Shown: positions 51,165 to 60,620, counted from the stretch's first letter. The stretch: 64,000 nt of DNA from Prevotella sp. (GCA_022511075.1 JAFLSE010000012.1:1-64000); one strand, 5' to 3'. Program-made: numbers and translations. The notes: generated by a model not told the origin, from the letters alone.

Positions 51165-52403
51165 TTACTCGTAGCGCAATGCTTCTATCGGGTCGAGTTG
51201 CGATGCTTTCTTTGCAGGATACCAACCAAAGAATACTCCTGTAAACGTACATACCGCAAACGACATTACTATAGTCCACGCCTGTACTGCAATGGGCCAG
51301 TGCACCACGTTCTTTATCAGATAACTTGCTCCCACACCGAGCAGCACGCCTATCACTCCTCCCGTAACACTCAACAGGATTGCCTCAATCAGGAACTGGT
51401 TTAGTATGTCTATGCCTCGTGCTCCCACACTCATGCGCAGACCAATCTCCCTTGTGCGCTCCGTAACGCTCACATACATTATGTTCATGATGCCTATACC
51501 ACCCACGATTAGCGATATTCCTGCCACGCAGCCAAGCAGTATGGTGAGCATGCTCGTGGTGGTGTTCATCATCGAGGCAAGTTCTTCCTGCGAACGAATG
51601 TTGAAGTCGTTGGCTTCTTCCTCGCTCGTCTCCGTGGCATCTTTCAGCTTGTGGTTGCGGCGCAGTATGGTTGTTATCTCGTCTATTGCCTGTTCGGTCA
51701 TTCCTTCCGTAATGGCAGAACACTGTATGCCGCCGAGATATGTCTGTGCCAAAAGGCGTTTCATCACCGTGGTGTAGGGCGCAAGCACTAAGTCGTCTTG
51801 GTCCATGCCCATTGAGTTGTAGCCTTTCCTTTTCAGCACTCCCACCACGCGGAATGGTATGGAACTGAAACGCACCACCTTGCCTATTGGGTCGCTGCCG
51901 TCGGGGAACAGGTTGTCCACCACGGTCTGCCCGAGTATGCACACCTTGGCACTCGCCTTAATGTCGTTGTCGGTGAACATCATTCCGTCGGCTATGCTCA
52001 ACTGACGTATAGTGAGATAGTCGCCGCTTACGCCGTACATGGTGGAAGGGGCGTTCTCGTTGCCGTAGATAAACTGACCGCCCTTTGTTACCGTAGGGCT
52101 TACAGCCGACACAAAACGGCATTCCTCCTTTATTGACTCATAGTCGTGCATCTTCAGTGTCTCCATCGACGATGCCTCTTGGCGCACTCCGCCGCGGCGG
52201 TCGGCTCCCGGACCAATCATAATCATGTTTGAGCCCATCTCGGCTATGTTGTTTTGTATGCTCTCCTTCGAGCCTTGACCTACGGCAAGCATCGTTATCA
52301 CACTGGCAATACCTATTATTATGCCGAGTGCGGTGAGCGCCGAGCGTGTCTTGTTGGCTATTATCGCGCGTATGGCTATCTTGAACAGGTTTGAATAGTT
52401 CAT
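51165..52403 (-). CDS. MacB-type ABC transporter permease
   Basis: ALTALGIIIGIASVITMLAVGQGSKESIQ, GIGIMNIMYVSVTERTREIGLRMSVGAR. Confidence 0.92.
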   Translation of the reverse strand: MNYSNLFKIAIRAIIANKTRSALTALGIIIGIASVITMLAVGQGSKESIQNNIAEMGSNMIMIGPGADRRGGVRQEASSMETLKMHDYESIKEECRFVSAVSPTVTKGGQFIYGNENAPSTMYGVSGDYLTIRQLSIADGMMFTDNDIKASAKVCILGQTVVDNLFPDGSDPIGKVVRFSSIPFRVVGVLKRKGYNSMGMDQDDLVLAPYTTVMKRLLAQTYLGGIQCSAITEGMTEQAIDEITTILRRNHKLKDATETSEEEANDFNIRSQEELASMMNTTTSMLTILLGCVAGISLIVGGIGIMNIMYVSVTERTREIGLRMSVGARGIDILNQFLIEAILLSVTGGVIGVLLGVGASYLIKNVVHWPIAVQAWTIVMSFAVCTFTGVFFGWYPAKKASQLDPIEALRYE

Positions 52404-52428
52404 TGTCCTTGCTGTTTTCTGTGTTTAC

Positions 52429-53181
52429 TTACTCGTCGGTGTTTGGCGGCAGTGCTGCCAGTCCTTCCTCTGCCGACTTAATGTCATCGTTGTATTCGTC
52501 GCTTATCACCTTGCCGTCGCGCAGCATTATGTTGCGGCTGCTGTAGTTGGCTATGTCTGGGTTGTGCGTGACGAATATTATCGTCCTGCCCTCGGCGTGC
52601 AGTTTTTGGAAAAGCACAAGTATCTCGAACGATGTGCGTGTGTCGAGGTTTCCCGTAGCCTCATCGGCAAGTATCACGGCAGGGTTGTTCACCAAGGCAC
52701 GTGCTATTGCCACGCGCTGCATCTGTCCGCCCGACATCTGATTGCTTTTGTGGTATAGGCGGTCTTCAAGTCCCACTGCGTGCAGTGCCTCAACCGCTCG
52801 CTGATGGCGTTCCTGTGCCGATACCGTGGTGTTGTACATCAGCGGCAGTTCCACGTTTTCCACAGCCGTTGTCTTGCTCAGCAGGTTATAGTTTTGGAAT
52901 ATGAATCCTATCTTTCTGTTGCGAAGCACCGCGCGCTGCGACTTCGACATAGTGCGCACGCTCACGCCGTCAAGATAGTACTCGCCGCTCGACGGTGTGT
53001 CGAGGCATCCGAGTTGGTTGAGCAGCGTCGACTTGCCCGAACCGCTCTTTCCCATTATCGTCACGAACTCGCCTTCGTATATCTTGAAACTGACTCCGCG
53101 CAGGGCGAGCACTTTCTCTCCGCCCACGATAAACTCACGCTTCACGTTGTCGAGTTCTATCACAGTCTTCTTGTTTCCCAT
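52429..53181 (-). CDS. MacB-type ABC transporter ATP-binding protein
   Basis: [60 protein letters not shown]. Confidence 0.95.
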   Translation of the reverse strand: MGNKKTVIELDNVKREFIVGGEKVLALRGVSFKIYEGEFVTIMGKSGSGKSTLLNQLGCLDTPSSGEYYLDGVSVRTMSKSQRAVLRNRKIGFIFQNYNLLSKTTAVENVELPLMYNTTVSAQERHQRAVEALHAVGLEDRLYHKSNQMSGGQMQRVAIARALVNNPAVILADEATGNLDTRTSFEILVLFQKLHAEGRTIIFVTHNPDIANYSSRNIMLRDGKVISDEYNDDIKSAEEGLAALPPNTDE

Positions 53182-53219
53182 TTTTCAGTTTCTCCTTGTG
53201 TGAAAATCCGCTTGTGGCT

Positions 53220-54401
53220 TTATTTCCTTTTGTTTCTTGGAGGACCCGGGGCAAATGGAGAGCGTTCCTCGCTGCCTCGTGCCTCGTCGTCGTTGCCCAT
53301 CTGTTCCTTCAGTTCCGTTATTATCGTCGTGCCTACCGACAGACCTTTCACTATCTCCGTGTTGCTGCCGTCGGTGGTGCCAATGGTTACTGCGTGGGCT
53401 TTGAGCACGTTGCCGTTCTCCATTGTCCACACTTTGTTCTTGCCGTTGCTGTCTTGTATCTTGTATTTCTTACCCACCATTTCCTGTGTCGGCGAGAATC
53501 TCAAGGCCTTGCTCGGCACAGCCACCACGCCGTTGCGCTCGCTTGTGTATATCGTTACGCTTGCCGTCAGTCCGGGCTTCAGTTTCAGTTCCTTGTTGGG
53601 GGCATTGATTATAACCTCGTATGTTACAACGTTGTTTGTCGTTGTTGCTTCTTGGCGCACTTGCGTAACCGTACCCTCAAAGGTGTCGTTGGGATATGCG
53701 TCTACCGTGAACACCACTCGCTGACCTTCGCTCACCTCGCCTATGTCTGCCTCGTCAATGTCGGCAGCCACCTGCATATTTGTCAGGTCTTTGGCTATGG
53801 TGAACAGTTCAGGGGTGTTGAACGATGCTGCCACCGTCTGACCTTCCTCCACGGCTTTCGACAACACCACGCCGTCTATCGGCGATGTGATTGTGGCATA
53901 GCCGAGGTTGGTCTGCGCCTTGTTCACCTGTTCACGTGCCTGTATCGTTGCCTGTCGTGCCTTGTCGTATGCCAGCCTTGCGTTCTCGTATTCGTCGGCA
54001 CTCACTAATCCTTTGTCAAACAGTGTCTTGTATCTGTCGTGGTTGCTCTTCTCGTAGCTCTCCGTACTCTGCGCACTTGCAAGGCTCGCCTTGGCGTTGT
54101 TCAGTTCGCTGTTCAGGTTGGTGCGGTCAAGTTCGGCTATCACCTCGCCCTTCTTTACCACCGTGTTATAGTCAACATACACCTTGCTCACGATACCGCT
54201 CACCTGCGTACCCACCGTCACCGATGTCACCGGCTCTATCGTACCCGTAGCCGTTATGCTGTTCTTTATGTTCACCGTTTCCACCTTTGCCGTGTCAAAC
54301 GTTATCTCTCGCTTGTCCTTTCCTCCGGAAAACAAGAACGATGCTATTGCCACCAATGCCACGATGGCGACAAAAATCCATACTTTACTTATCCTTTTCA
54401 T
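53220..54401 (-). CDS. MacA/RND-type periplasmic adaptor
   Basis: GTIEPVTSVTVGTQVSGIVSKVYVDYNTVVKKGEVIAELD. Confidence 0.92.
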   Translation of the reverse strand: MKRISKVWIFVAIVALVAIASFLFSGGKDKREITFDTAKVETVNIKNSITATGTIEPVTSVTVGTQVSGIVSKVYVDYNTVVKKGEVIAELDRTNLNSELNNAKASLASAQSTESYEKSNHDRYKTLFDKGLVSADEYENARLAYDKARQATIQAREQVNKAQTNLGYATITSPIDGVVLSKAVEEGQTVAASFNTPELFTIAKDLTNMQVAADIDEADIGEVSEGQRVVFTVDAYPNDTFEGTVTQVRQEATTTNNVVTYEVIINAPNKELKLKPGLTASVTIYTSERNGVVAVPSKALRFSPTQEMVGKKYKIQDSNGKNKVWTMENGNVLKAHAVTIGTTDGSNTEIVKGLSVGTTIITELKEQMGNDDEARGSEERSPFAPGPPRNKRK

Positions 54402-54431
54402 TATGTTTGTTGTATTTTATGTTATTGGTAA

Positions 54432-55781
54432 TTACAGGTTTATCTCCTCGCCGGCATAGAATTTCAGCAGATTTTGGTAGAGTATTGTCATATACTTGCT
54501 TTGCAACCTCGACTGCTGCGCCTGCAACAGTGCGTCCTTGCCCGTCATCAGTTCCACTATGTTTTTCAGTCCGAGCCTGAACTGCTCGCTCAACTTGTCG
54601 TAACTTGCCTGCTGACTCTCCACCGTAGCCTGTGCCGTGCGGAAGCGTTGTTGGTTGGTGCTTGCGTCGAGCCAGAAGCCCTCCATGGTGCTCCACAGCT
54701 GTTTCTGCTTGTCTTGCAGGTCAAGCTGACTTTGCTCCAACGACAGGCGAGCCTTGTTTACTGCCGTCTTTGTCTGCCTGTTGTCGAACAGCGGCAGCGA
54801 AACGCTTACTCCTGCGCCCACATCAAAGTTTGTCTTTGCCTGACTTCCCCACGTCTTGTCGTTCATCGACGATGTGCTTGTGCCGGCACTTCCGTTTATT
54901 CCTATGCTTGGCAACTTGCCAGCCTTTGCCACGCTGATGTTCAGTTCGCTTGCCTTTATGCCAAGTTCTGCACTCCTCAGTTCCGGGCGCGATGCCAATG
55001 CCGACTGGTATGCCGTGCCGAGTGCAGGTATCTCAGCCAGTGCCACATCGTCGCTTATCACCCATTGTGCCACCTCAAACTCATCTTCGCCCGTTATCTC
55101 AAGCAGCTGCTTCAGTTGCAGCTTATAGCTTGCAAGGTTGCTTTCAGCCTCCACAAGGCTCAGTTCGTCCTGCGCCCTTTGTGCCGAGAGTTGTGCAAGG
55201 TCGGCTTTCGACATCTTGCCCACGTTCACCATTTCCTCACCTCGCTCTTCGTTCTTGCGGCTTGTCTCAAGACTGCTCTTGTTCACGCTCACAGCCTCGT
55301 TGAGATACAGTATCTGCACATACAGCTGCGTAATGTTCTCCTGTATGTTCTTAGCCATTGTCGTTGAGTCAGCCTCCGCCTGCTGCTCCGTCAGTTTGTT
55401 CAGCTTTATGGTGTTGTAGTTCCTGTTGCCGTTCCACACCGTCCAGTTGGCGTTTATGCCATACGTACCGTTGTAGTATGTCTTTTGTATCTTGTTCGAC
55501 ACCATACCGTTGTTCACCGTACTCATTCCGTTTTCCAACCACGGCTTGTAGCCAAGATTCTGGTTCGTCGATGCGCTCAGCGACGGCAGCAAAGCCGCCT
55601 TCGACTGCTTCGTGTCCTCTGCTGCAGACTTCCGTTGCAGTGCCGACTTCTTCAATGATATGTTATGCTCCATGGCGTGGTCTATGCATTGCCGCAGTGT
55701 CCACCCTCCGTTTCCCTGCGCCGTTGCCTGCATCGCCATGGCAGATAACATAGCCAACAATAATGCTTTACCTTTCATCAT
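54432..55781 (-). CDS. TolC family outer membrane efflux protein
   Basis: WTLRQCIDHAMEHNISLKKSALQRKSAAEDTKQSKAALLPSLSASTNQNLGY. Confidence 0.92.
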   Translation of the reverse strand: MMKGKALLLAMLSAMAMQATAQGNGGWTLRQCIDHAMEHNISLKKSALQRKSAAEDTKQSKAALLPSLSASTNQNLGYKPWLENGMSTVNNGMVSNKIQKTYYNGTYGINANWTVWNGNRNYNTIKLNKLTEQQAEADSTTMAKNIQENITQLYVQILYLNEAVSVNKSSLETSRKNEERGEEMVNVGKMSKADLAQLSAQRAQDELSLVEAESNLASYKLQLKQLLEITGEDEFEVAQWVISDDVALAEIPALGTAYQSALASRPELRSAELGIKASELNISVAKAGKLPSIGINGSAGTSTSSMNDKTWGSQAKTNFDVGAGVSVSLPLFDNRQTKTAVNKARLSLEQSQLDLQDKQKQLWSTMEGFWLDASTNQQRFRTAQATVESQQASYDKLSEQFRLGLKNIVELMTGKDALLQAQQSRLQSKYMTILYQNLLKFYAGEEINL

Positions 55782-55803
55782 ATACGTTTTATTTGTTTAT
55801 ATC

Positions 55804-55854
55804 AACTAAACACTAATCACTAAACACCAATCACTAATCACTAATCACTAATTA
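55804..55854. repeat. Heptamer-type repeat (ACTAATC/ACTAAAC) upstream of tolC-like gene
   Basis: ACTAAACACTAATCACTAAACACCAATCACTAATCACTAATCACTAATTAC. Confidence 0.75.
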
Positions 55855-56009
55855 CATTTCTGCCACAAAGATAAAAATAATCATTCATTCGTGCAACATC
55901 GTAAAATTATTTAATCGAGTAAAATAGGCTATATGACTATAAATTATGCCAGTTTAACATAAATTATTGATTTGTCATCATTTCCTTAACTTCTTAACAT
56001 CTCTATCGC

Positions 56010-56050
56010 TTGCCCTTTCGTTTGCCAACGCTTGCCATTTCGTTTGCCAA
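56010..56050. repeat. Short direct repeats TTTCGTTTGCCAACGCTTGCC abutting palindrome family 1 (approximate limits)
   Basis: Two consecutive ~22-nt units immediately before 56051. Confidence 0.7.
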
Positions 56051-56086
56051 CGCTTGCCGTCTCGATGGGCATCGAGACGGCAAGCG
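56051..56086. repeat. Palindromic repeat, family 1 copy 2
   Basis: CGCTTGCCGTCTCGATG-GG-CATCGAGACGGCAAGCG, same arms as 16967-17008. Confidence 0.95.
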
Positions 56087-56170
56087 ATGCCCATCGAAGC
56101 CAGCTTCAATAGCAACCTTAAGAGTTCTTCAATCTTCATTGCCGTAACGTTGCTTTTATAGTCAGTTTTT

Positions 56171-56215
56171 CCCATGATTCCCATTAATCCCATTCGTCCC
56201 ATAACACCCATTGTC
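56171..56215. repeat. Five 9-bp units CCCATNNNN
   Basis: CCCATGATT CCCATTAAT CCCATTCGT CCCATAACA CCCATTGTC. Confidence 0.85.
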
Positions 56216-56227
56216 TTGGGGGGCGAC

Positions 56228-56296
56228 TGAAGCCTCCCCCTCATGTCTAAGTCCCCCCTTATAGGGGGACAGACATAAGAGGGGGGAGAGGCTTCA
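56228..56296. repeat. Palindromic repeat, family 2 copy 2
   Basis: TGAAGCCTCCCCCTCATGTCTAAGTCCCCCC-TTATA-GGGGGACAGACATAAGAGGGGGGAGAGGCTTCA. Confidence 0.92.
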
Positions 56297-56417
56297 GAAG
56301 GGGGGCATGGCAGCAGTTCGTTCATCAGTTTGTTTTCCATAATCGTTTCATTTTTCTTGTTTGTACTTTCTTTCCGTATGCGCTACAAAGGTACAAAAAA
56401 TCTAAAACAAATGCCTC

Positions 56418-56470
56418 CTATATAGGTACTATAATAGGAACTATATAGGAGCTATAATAGGTACTATAAT
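56418..56470. repeat. Alternating 11/12-bp tandem repeat (CTATATAGGNN / CTATAATAGGNA)
   Basis: CTATATAGGTA CTATAATAGGAA CTATATAGGAG CTATAATAGGTA CTATAAT. Confidence 0.85.
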
Positions 56471-56550
56471 TTCATTATCGGGCATTGCAAAATCCAAATG
56501 CTTAAAAACCGTTAATATTCGCAGGCTTATTCATTTTTCTTGTCAATCTT

Positions 56551-56581
56551 TTTGCCTTTTAAATTTTTCTTTCTAATTTTG
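56551..56581 (+). promoter_or_regulatory. Canonical Bacteroidetes promoter TTTG-N19-TAATTTTG for leader copy B / LRR gene
   Basis: TTTG 56551-56554, TAATTTTG 56574-56581. Confidence 0.7.
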
Positions 56582-56582
56582 T

Positions 56583-56925
56583 AGCCGACTTTAGCCAGTC
56601 TGCAACGACAGGGCGGGTCACAATGACATGTTGGAATCCAGAGACCACCAAGCCGTTTGTAGGGCAGGTCAATGGGAAAGGACGTTTTCAGAACGTTATC
56701 TTCTGTACTCAAATCTCGCAAATTTGATTCTCTCAGAAGGTATCGCAACGAAGCGTCCATGCTGGGTGTATTATATCCCGATGTGTGGCAGCCATAGTTG
56801 GCTCTATACATTATTTATGTAATACGCGACGGCGTGGGCTGGCTGAGTTGCTTATCTTGAGAGAGGGCAATGCGAGAGCCTGAGTACGGGATAAGCGGCA
56901 GAAAGTTTCTCCTACGCCTTTTTTG
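56583..56925 (+). ncRNA. Candidate structured leader / ncRNA (copy B)
   Basis: Same ordered blocks as copy A; ends in GGCGT...ACGCC-TTTTTT. Confidence 0.65.
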
Positions 56926-56990
56926 TTTCCACACCTTAATTATTAACCGCTGAAGCAGGGAGAGTGGTAGGCAAGTAAAATAGTTTAAAA

Positions 56991-58100
56991 ATGAAACAAT
57001 TTAACCTAACAATTTTGTTCACTGTACTTATGAATATGGTTGGAGCAAAGGCTTTTGCCTATGATGTAGCCGTGGAGAATGAAGATGGCAAAACGATTTA
57101 CTACAACTACATTAACAATAGTACGGAGTTGGAAGTAACATATAGTTACTCTTATCGCTATTCAGGTGATATAAAAATACCTGAGACTGTAACGATTCTG
57201 AATAAGACTCGTAAGGTGACAAGCATTGACAAAGATGCTTTCTATGATTGCAGTGGCTTGACTTCGGTCACCATTCCTTCCAGCGTTACGAGTATCGGCA
57301 ATAGTGCTTTCTTTTGTTGCAGTGGCTTGACTTCGATAACCATTCCTTCCAGCGTGACGAGTATCGGCAGCTATGCTTTCGAAGGTTGCAGTGGCTTGAA
57401 GAAAGTCGTTGTGAAAGACCTTGCTGCATGGTATGGCATTTCCTTTGGAAGTTATTATAGTAATCCATTGTCTTGTGCCAAACATCTTTATAGTGATGAA
57501 GATACAGAAATAACAGACTTGGTAATTCCTGAAGATGTGACGAGTATCAACAGCTATACTTTCAGTGGTTGCAGCGGCTTGACTTCGGTCACTATCCCTT
57601 CCAGCGTGGCGAGTATCGACCAAGATGCTTTCTATGGTTGCAGTGGCTTGACTTCGGTCACTATCCCTTCCAGCGTGGCGAGTATCGACCAAGGTGCTTT
57701 CTATGGTTGCAGTGGCTTGACTTCGGTCACAATTCCTGCCAGCGTAACAAGTATCGGCAGCTATGCTTTCGATTATTGCAATAATCTTGCGGACTTTGTA
57801 TCATTGATAGAAGAACCTTTCGGGGTTGACTATATAGTTTCTGACCTCGTCTATAATAATGGGACACTTTATGTTCCCGAGGGAACAATAGAAAAATACA
57901 AGGCGACTGATGGCTGGAAGCAGTTTTTATGGATAGAAGAAGGTGTGCCGATGAGCATCAAACAGCCAAATGCTAATGGAGCTGATGCAAAGGAAACACA
58001 ACGCTATACTATCGGCGGGGATATCATCAACAATCCACAGCGCGGTATCAACATCGTAAAGATGAGCGACGGAACAGTGAAGAAAGTCATAGTAAAATAA
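56991..58100 (+). CDS. BspA-type leucine-rich repeat surface protein
   Basis: Repeats of ~23 aa (SIDQDAFYGCSGLTSVTIPSSVA); C-term RYTIGGDIINNPQRGINIVKMSDGTVKKVIVK. Confidence 0.92.
   Translation: MKQFNLTILFTVLMNMVGAKAFAYDVAVENEDGKTIYYNYINNSTELEVTYSYSYRYSGDIKIPETVTILNKTRKVTSIDKDAFYDCSGLTSVTIPSSVTSIGNSAFFCCSGLTSITIPSSVTSIGSYAFEGCSGLKKVVVKDLAAWYGISFGSYYSNPLSCAKHLYSDEDTEITDLVIPEDVTSINSYTFSGCSGLTSVTIPSSVASIDQDAFYGCSGLTSVTIPSSVASIDQGAFYGCSGLTSVTIPASVTSIGSYAFDYCNNLADFVSLIEEPFGVDYIVSDLVYNNGTLYVPEGTIEKYKATDGWKQFLWIEEGVPMSIKQPNANGADAKETQRYTIGGDIINNPQRGINIVKMSDGTVKKVIVK
57612..57749. repeat. Two near-identical 69-bp tandem units inside the LRR gene
   Basis: AGTATCGACCAAGATGCTTTC... (57612-57680) and AGTATCGACCAAGGTGCTTTC... 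(57681-57749). Confidence 0.85.
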
Positions 58101-58134
58101 CTATATATCAAGCATAAACAGGAATTTCTTTTAG

Positions 58135-58165
58135 AGGGTGTGCCAATATTACAAAGGCACACCCT
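58135..58165 (+). terminator. Hairpin downstream of the LRR gene
   Basis: AGGGTGTGCC-AATATTACAAA-GGCACACCCT; no strong T-run follows. Confidence 0.55.
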
Positions 58166-58253
58166 CATTGTAGATAGGAAAATCATAAAACAAGAAACCA
58201 CAAAGTTCGTCTTTGGGTATTAGCAAATAACGCAAAAGATACTATAAGTAAAT

Positions 58254-59399
58254 TTAGCAAACCTTGCGTGCGCCGTCACCAATCACTACGTCGATGACAA
58301 CTGGCTCCTTGCCGTATTTCTCCTTGAACTTAACCTTGACGGTCTCGCAGAAATGTTTGTAGAAGTCGTCCTCAACCAAGTTGATTGTGCAGCCTCCGAA
58401 GCCTCCGCCCATAATACGACTACCTGTAACCATGCAGTCCTTTGCAATCTCGTTGAGGAAATCGAGTTCCTCGCAAGATACCTCGTAGTCCTTCGACAGT
58501 CCTTCGTGAGTCTCGTACATCTTCTGACCAACCGTCTCGTAGTCGCCCTTTTGGAGTGCGTCGCATACGTCCATTACACGGAAATACTCGCCGATGATGT
58601 ATTTTGCACGCTTGTAGTCCTCTTTCGAAATCTGGTCTTTAACAGCCTCCAACTTATCCCAGTCGGCATCGCGCAGTGTCTCTACGCCCATAGCCTTTGC
58701 CACACGTTCGCAACTGTTGCGGCGGTCGTTGTAGGGAGAGCCCGCGAGAGAGTGTTTCACACAGGAGTTTACAAGCACAAGTCTATAGCCCTTTGGCTCC
58801 CAGGGGAAATACTGGAACTCACCGCTGCGGCAGTCGAGACGCATAAGGTTGTTTGCCTTGCCGTGGCAGGATGCAAACTGGTCCATAATGCCGCAGTTCA
58901 CGCCTATATACTTGTGTTCCGTGGTTTGTCCCACCTTGGCAAGCGTCATACGGTCGGTATCACCATTTCCGAAGAGGTCGTCGAGTGCGTATGCAAAGCA
59001 ACTTTCGAGTGCTGCCGATGACGACATTCCTGCACCGAGAGGCACATCACCGCCAAATGCGGTGTTGAAGCCTTCAACGGGAATGCCAAGCGCCATCATC
59101 TCACGGCATACGCCGAAGATATAGCGGAAATGTGTCGCCGAAGGACCTTTCTCGTCGTCGAGAGAGAATTCTGTATAGTCTTTCAGGTCTATGGAGTAGG
59201 CACGCACCTTGCGTGTGCCGTTAGGCTTTATCTCTGCCATTATACCATACTGCACTGCGCCAGGGAACACGAATCCGCCGTTATAGTCGGTGTGCTCGCC
59301 AATGAGGTTTATGCGCCCTGGAGCGGCATATATTGAACCTGTTGACCCGTCGAAGTGCTTTATGAAGCGACTTCTTACGTCATCAATAGTCAGTTTCAT
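58254..59399 (-). CDS. galK: Galactokinase
   Basis: APGRINLIGEHTDYNGGFVFP, VPLGAGMSSSAALE, GGGFGGCTINLV. Confidence 0.95.
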   Translation of the reverse strand: MKLTIDDVRSRFIKHFDGSTGSIYAAPGRINLIGEHTDYNGGFVFPGAVQYGIMAEIKPNGTRKVRAYSIDLKDYTEFSLDDEKGPSATHFRYIFGVCREMMALGIPVEGFNTAFGGDVPLGAGMSSSAALESCFAYALDDLFGNGDTDRMTLAKVGQTTEHKYIGVNCGIMDQFASCHGKANNLMRLDCRSGEFQYFPWEPKGYRLVLVNSCVKHSLAGSPYNDRRNSCERVAKAMGVETLRDADWDKLEAVKDQISKEDYKRAKYIIGEYFRVMDVCDALQKGDYETVGQKMYETHEGLSKDYEVSCEELDFLNEIAKDCMVTGSRIMGGGFGGCTINLVEDDFYKHFCETVKVKFKEKYGKEPVVIDVVIGDGARKVC

Positions 59400-59424
59400 A
59401 ATCGTTTGGTTTTATTTATATTGT

Positions 59425-60513
59425 TTATTGTACACCAAACTTGTAGATTGTTTTCTGCCTGTACTGCTGTCCTGGTGACAATGTTACAGTTGGGAAGTAT
59501 GGGCGGTTTGGAGAGTCTGGGAAGTGCTGGCACTCGAAGCATACCGCAGAGCGGCGTGGGAATGTTGCACCATGTTGTCCTTTGTAGCCATCAGCCCAGT
59601 TGTCGCTGTAGAGTTGCATACCAGGCTCGGTGGTGTAAACCTCCATTGTGCGACCGCTCTTAGGCTCTGTAATCTTTGCTGCAAAACTCAGTTCGCCTTG
59701 CTCCTGCTTGTTCAGCACGTAGCAGTGGTCGTAGCCTGCACCGTTCTTTATCTGCTCGTTGTCTGCGTCGATGTCCTGTCCCATTGGTTTTGGTGTGCGG
59801 AAGTCGAATGGAGTACCTGCCACCTTCAGTATCTCGCCTGTAGGAATGCACGTGTCGTCTATCGGCAGATAGAAGTCGGCGTTTATCTCGCAAACGAGGT
59901 CGTCGATTGTCGGTGTAGGATTGGCTATACCCGTCAGGCTGAAATAAGCGTGGTGTGTAAGGTTTATTATCGTTTTCTTGTTGCTTGTTGCAAGATATTC
60001 GATAATAAGTTCGTTATCGTCGCTGAAAGTAAACTCAACGTTTATGCTGCACTCGCCCGTGAAGCCTTCCTCGCCATACGACGATACGCGGCTGAGAGCC
60101 AATGTGCGAGGACCCATCTGGCGTGCGTCCCAAACGCGTGCGTGGAATCCCTTTGGACCTCCGTGCAGGGCGTTAGGACCGTTGTTGATAGCCAACTGAT
60201 ACTCCTTGCCGCCGAGCATAAACTTTCCCTTGTTGATGCGGTTGCCATAGCGGCCGATGAGTGTTGAGAGGAATGGCTCTGGGCTGTTTATAACGTCCTG
60301 TATGTTGTCGTGCCCTTGTATCACGTTAGCCACGTTGCCATCTTTGTCGGGCACCATTATGGCGCATATTGCACCACCGTAGTTTGTTATTGCCACTTCG
60401 TAGCCCTTGCGGTTACGCAGAATATACAAGTCGGTTTTCTTACCGTTGATTGAAGTCTGGAAATCCTTGCGGTCAAGTCCGCACAAGTTTTGTTTTTCTG
60501 TTGAGTTACCCAT
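59425..60513 (-). CDS. galM: Galactose mutarotase / aldose 1-epimerase (start chosen at 60513)
   Basis: TNYGGAICAIMVPDKDGN, GRYGNRINKGKF, NLTHHAYFSLTG, YSDNWADGYKGQHG. Confidence 0.93.
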   Translation of the reverse strand: MGNSTEKQNLCGLDRKDFQTSINGKKTDLYILRNRKGYEVAITNYGGAICAIMVPDKDGNVANVIQGHDNIQDVINSPEPFLSTLIGRYGNRINKGKFMLGGKEYQLAINNGPNALHGGPKGFHARVWDARQMGPRTLALSRVSSYGEEGFTGECSINVEFTFSDDNELIIEYLATSNKKTIINLTHHAYFSLTGIANPTPTIDDLVCEINADFYLPIDDTCIPTGEILKVAGTPFDFRTPKPMGQDIDADNEQIKNGAGYDHCYVLNKQEQGELSFAAKITEPKSGRTMEVYTTEPGMQLYSDNWADGYKGQHGATFPRRSAVCFECQHFPDSPNRPYFPTVTLSPGQQYRQKTIYKFGVQ

Positions 60514-60620
60514 AGTTATAATTGTTTTTTGGTTGTTTAATTTTCCTGCAAAGTAAGCAAAAAAAAACGAGATACCCAAAAATATGGGCATAAAACATCT
60601 TATAAATTAGTTAAAAACTC

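Noticed and set aside
55804-55854. Possible CRISPR-like array
   Set aside because: Units are 7-14 bp and contiguous with no spacers; no cas genes in the window
55978-56340. 120-aa minus ORF (MENKLMNELL...)
   Set aside because: Runs through two palindromic repeats and the CCCAT array; best explained as a spurious ORF over repeats
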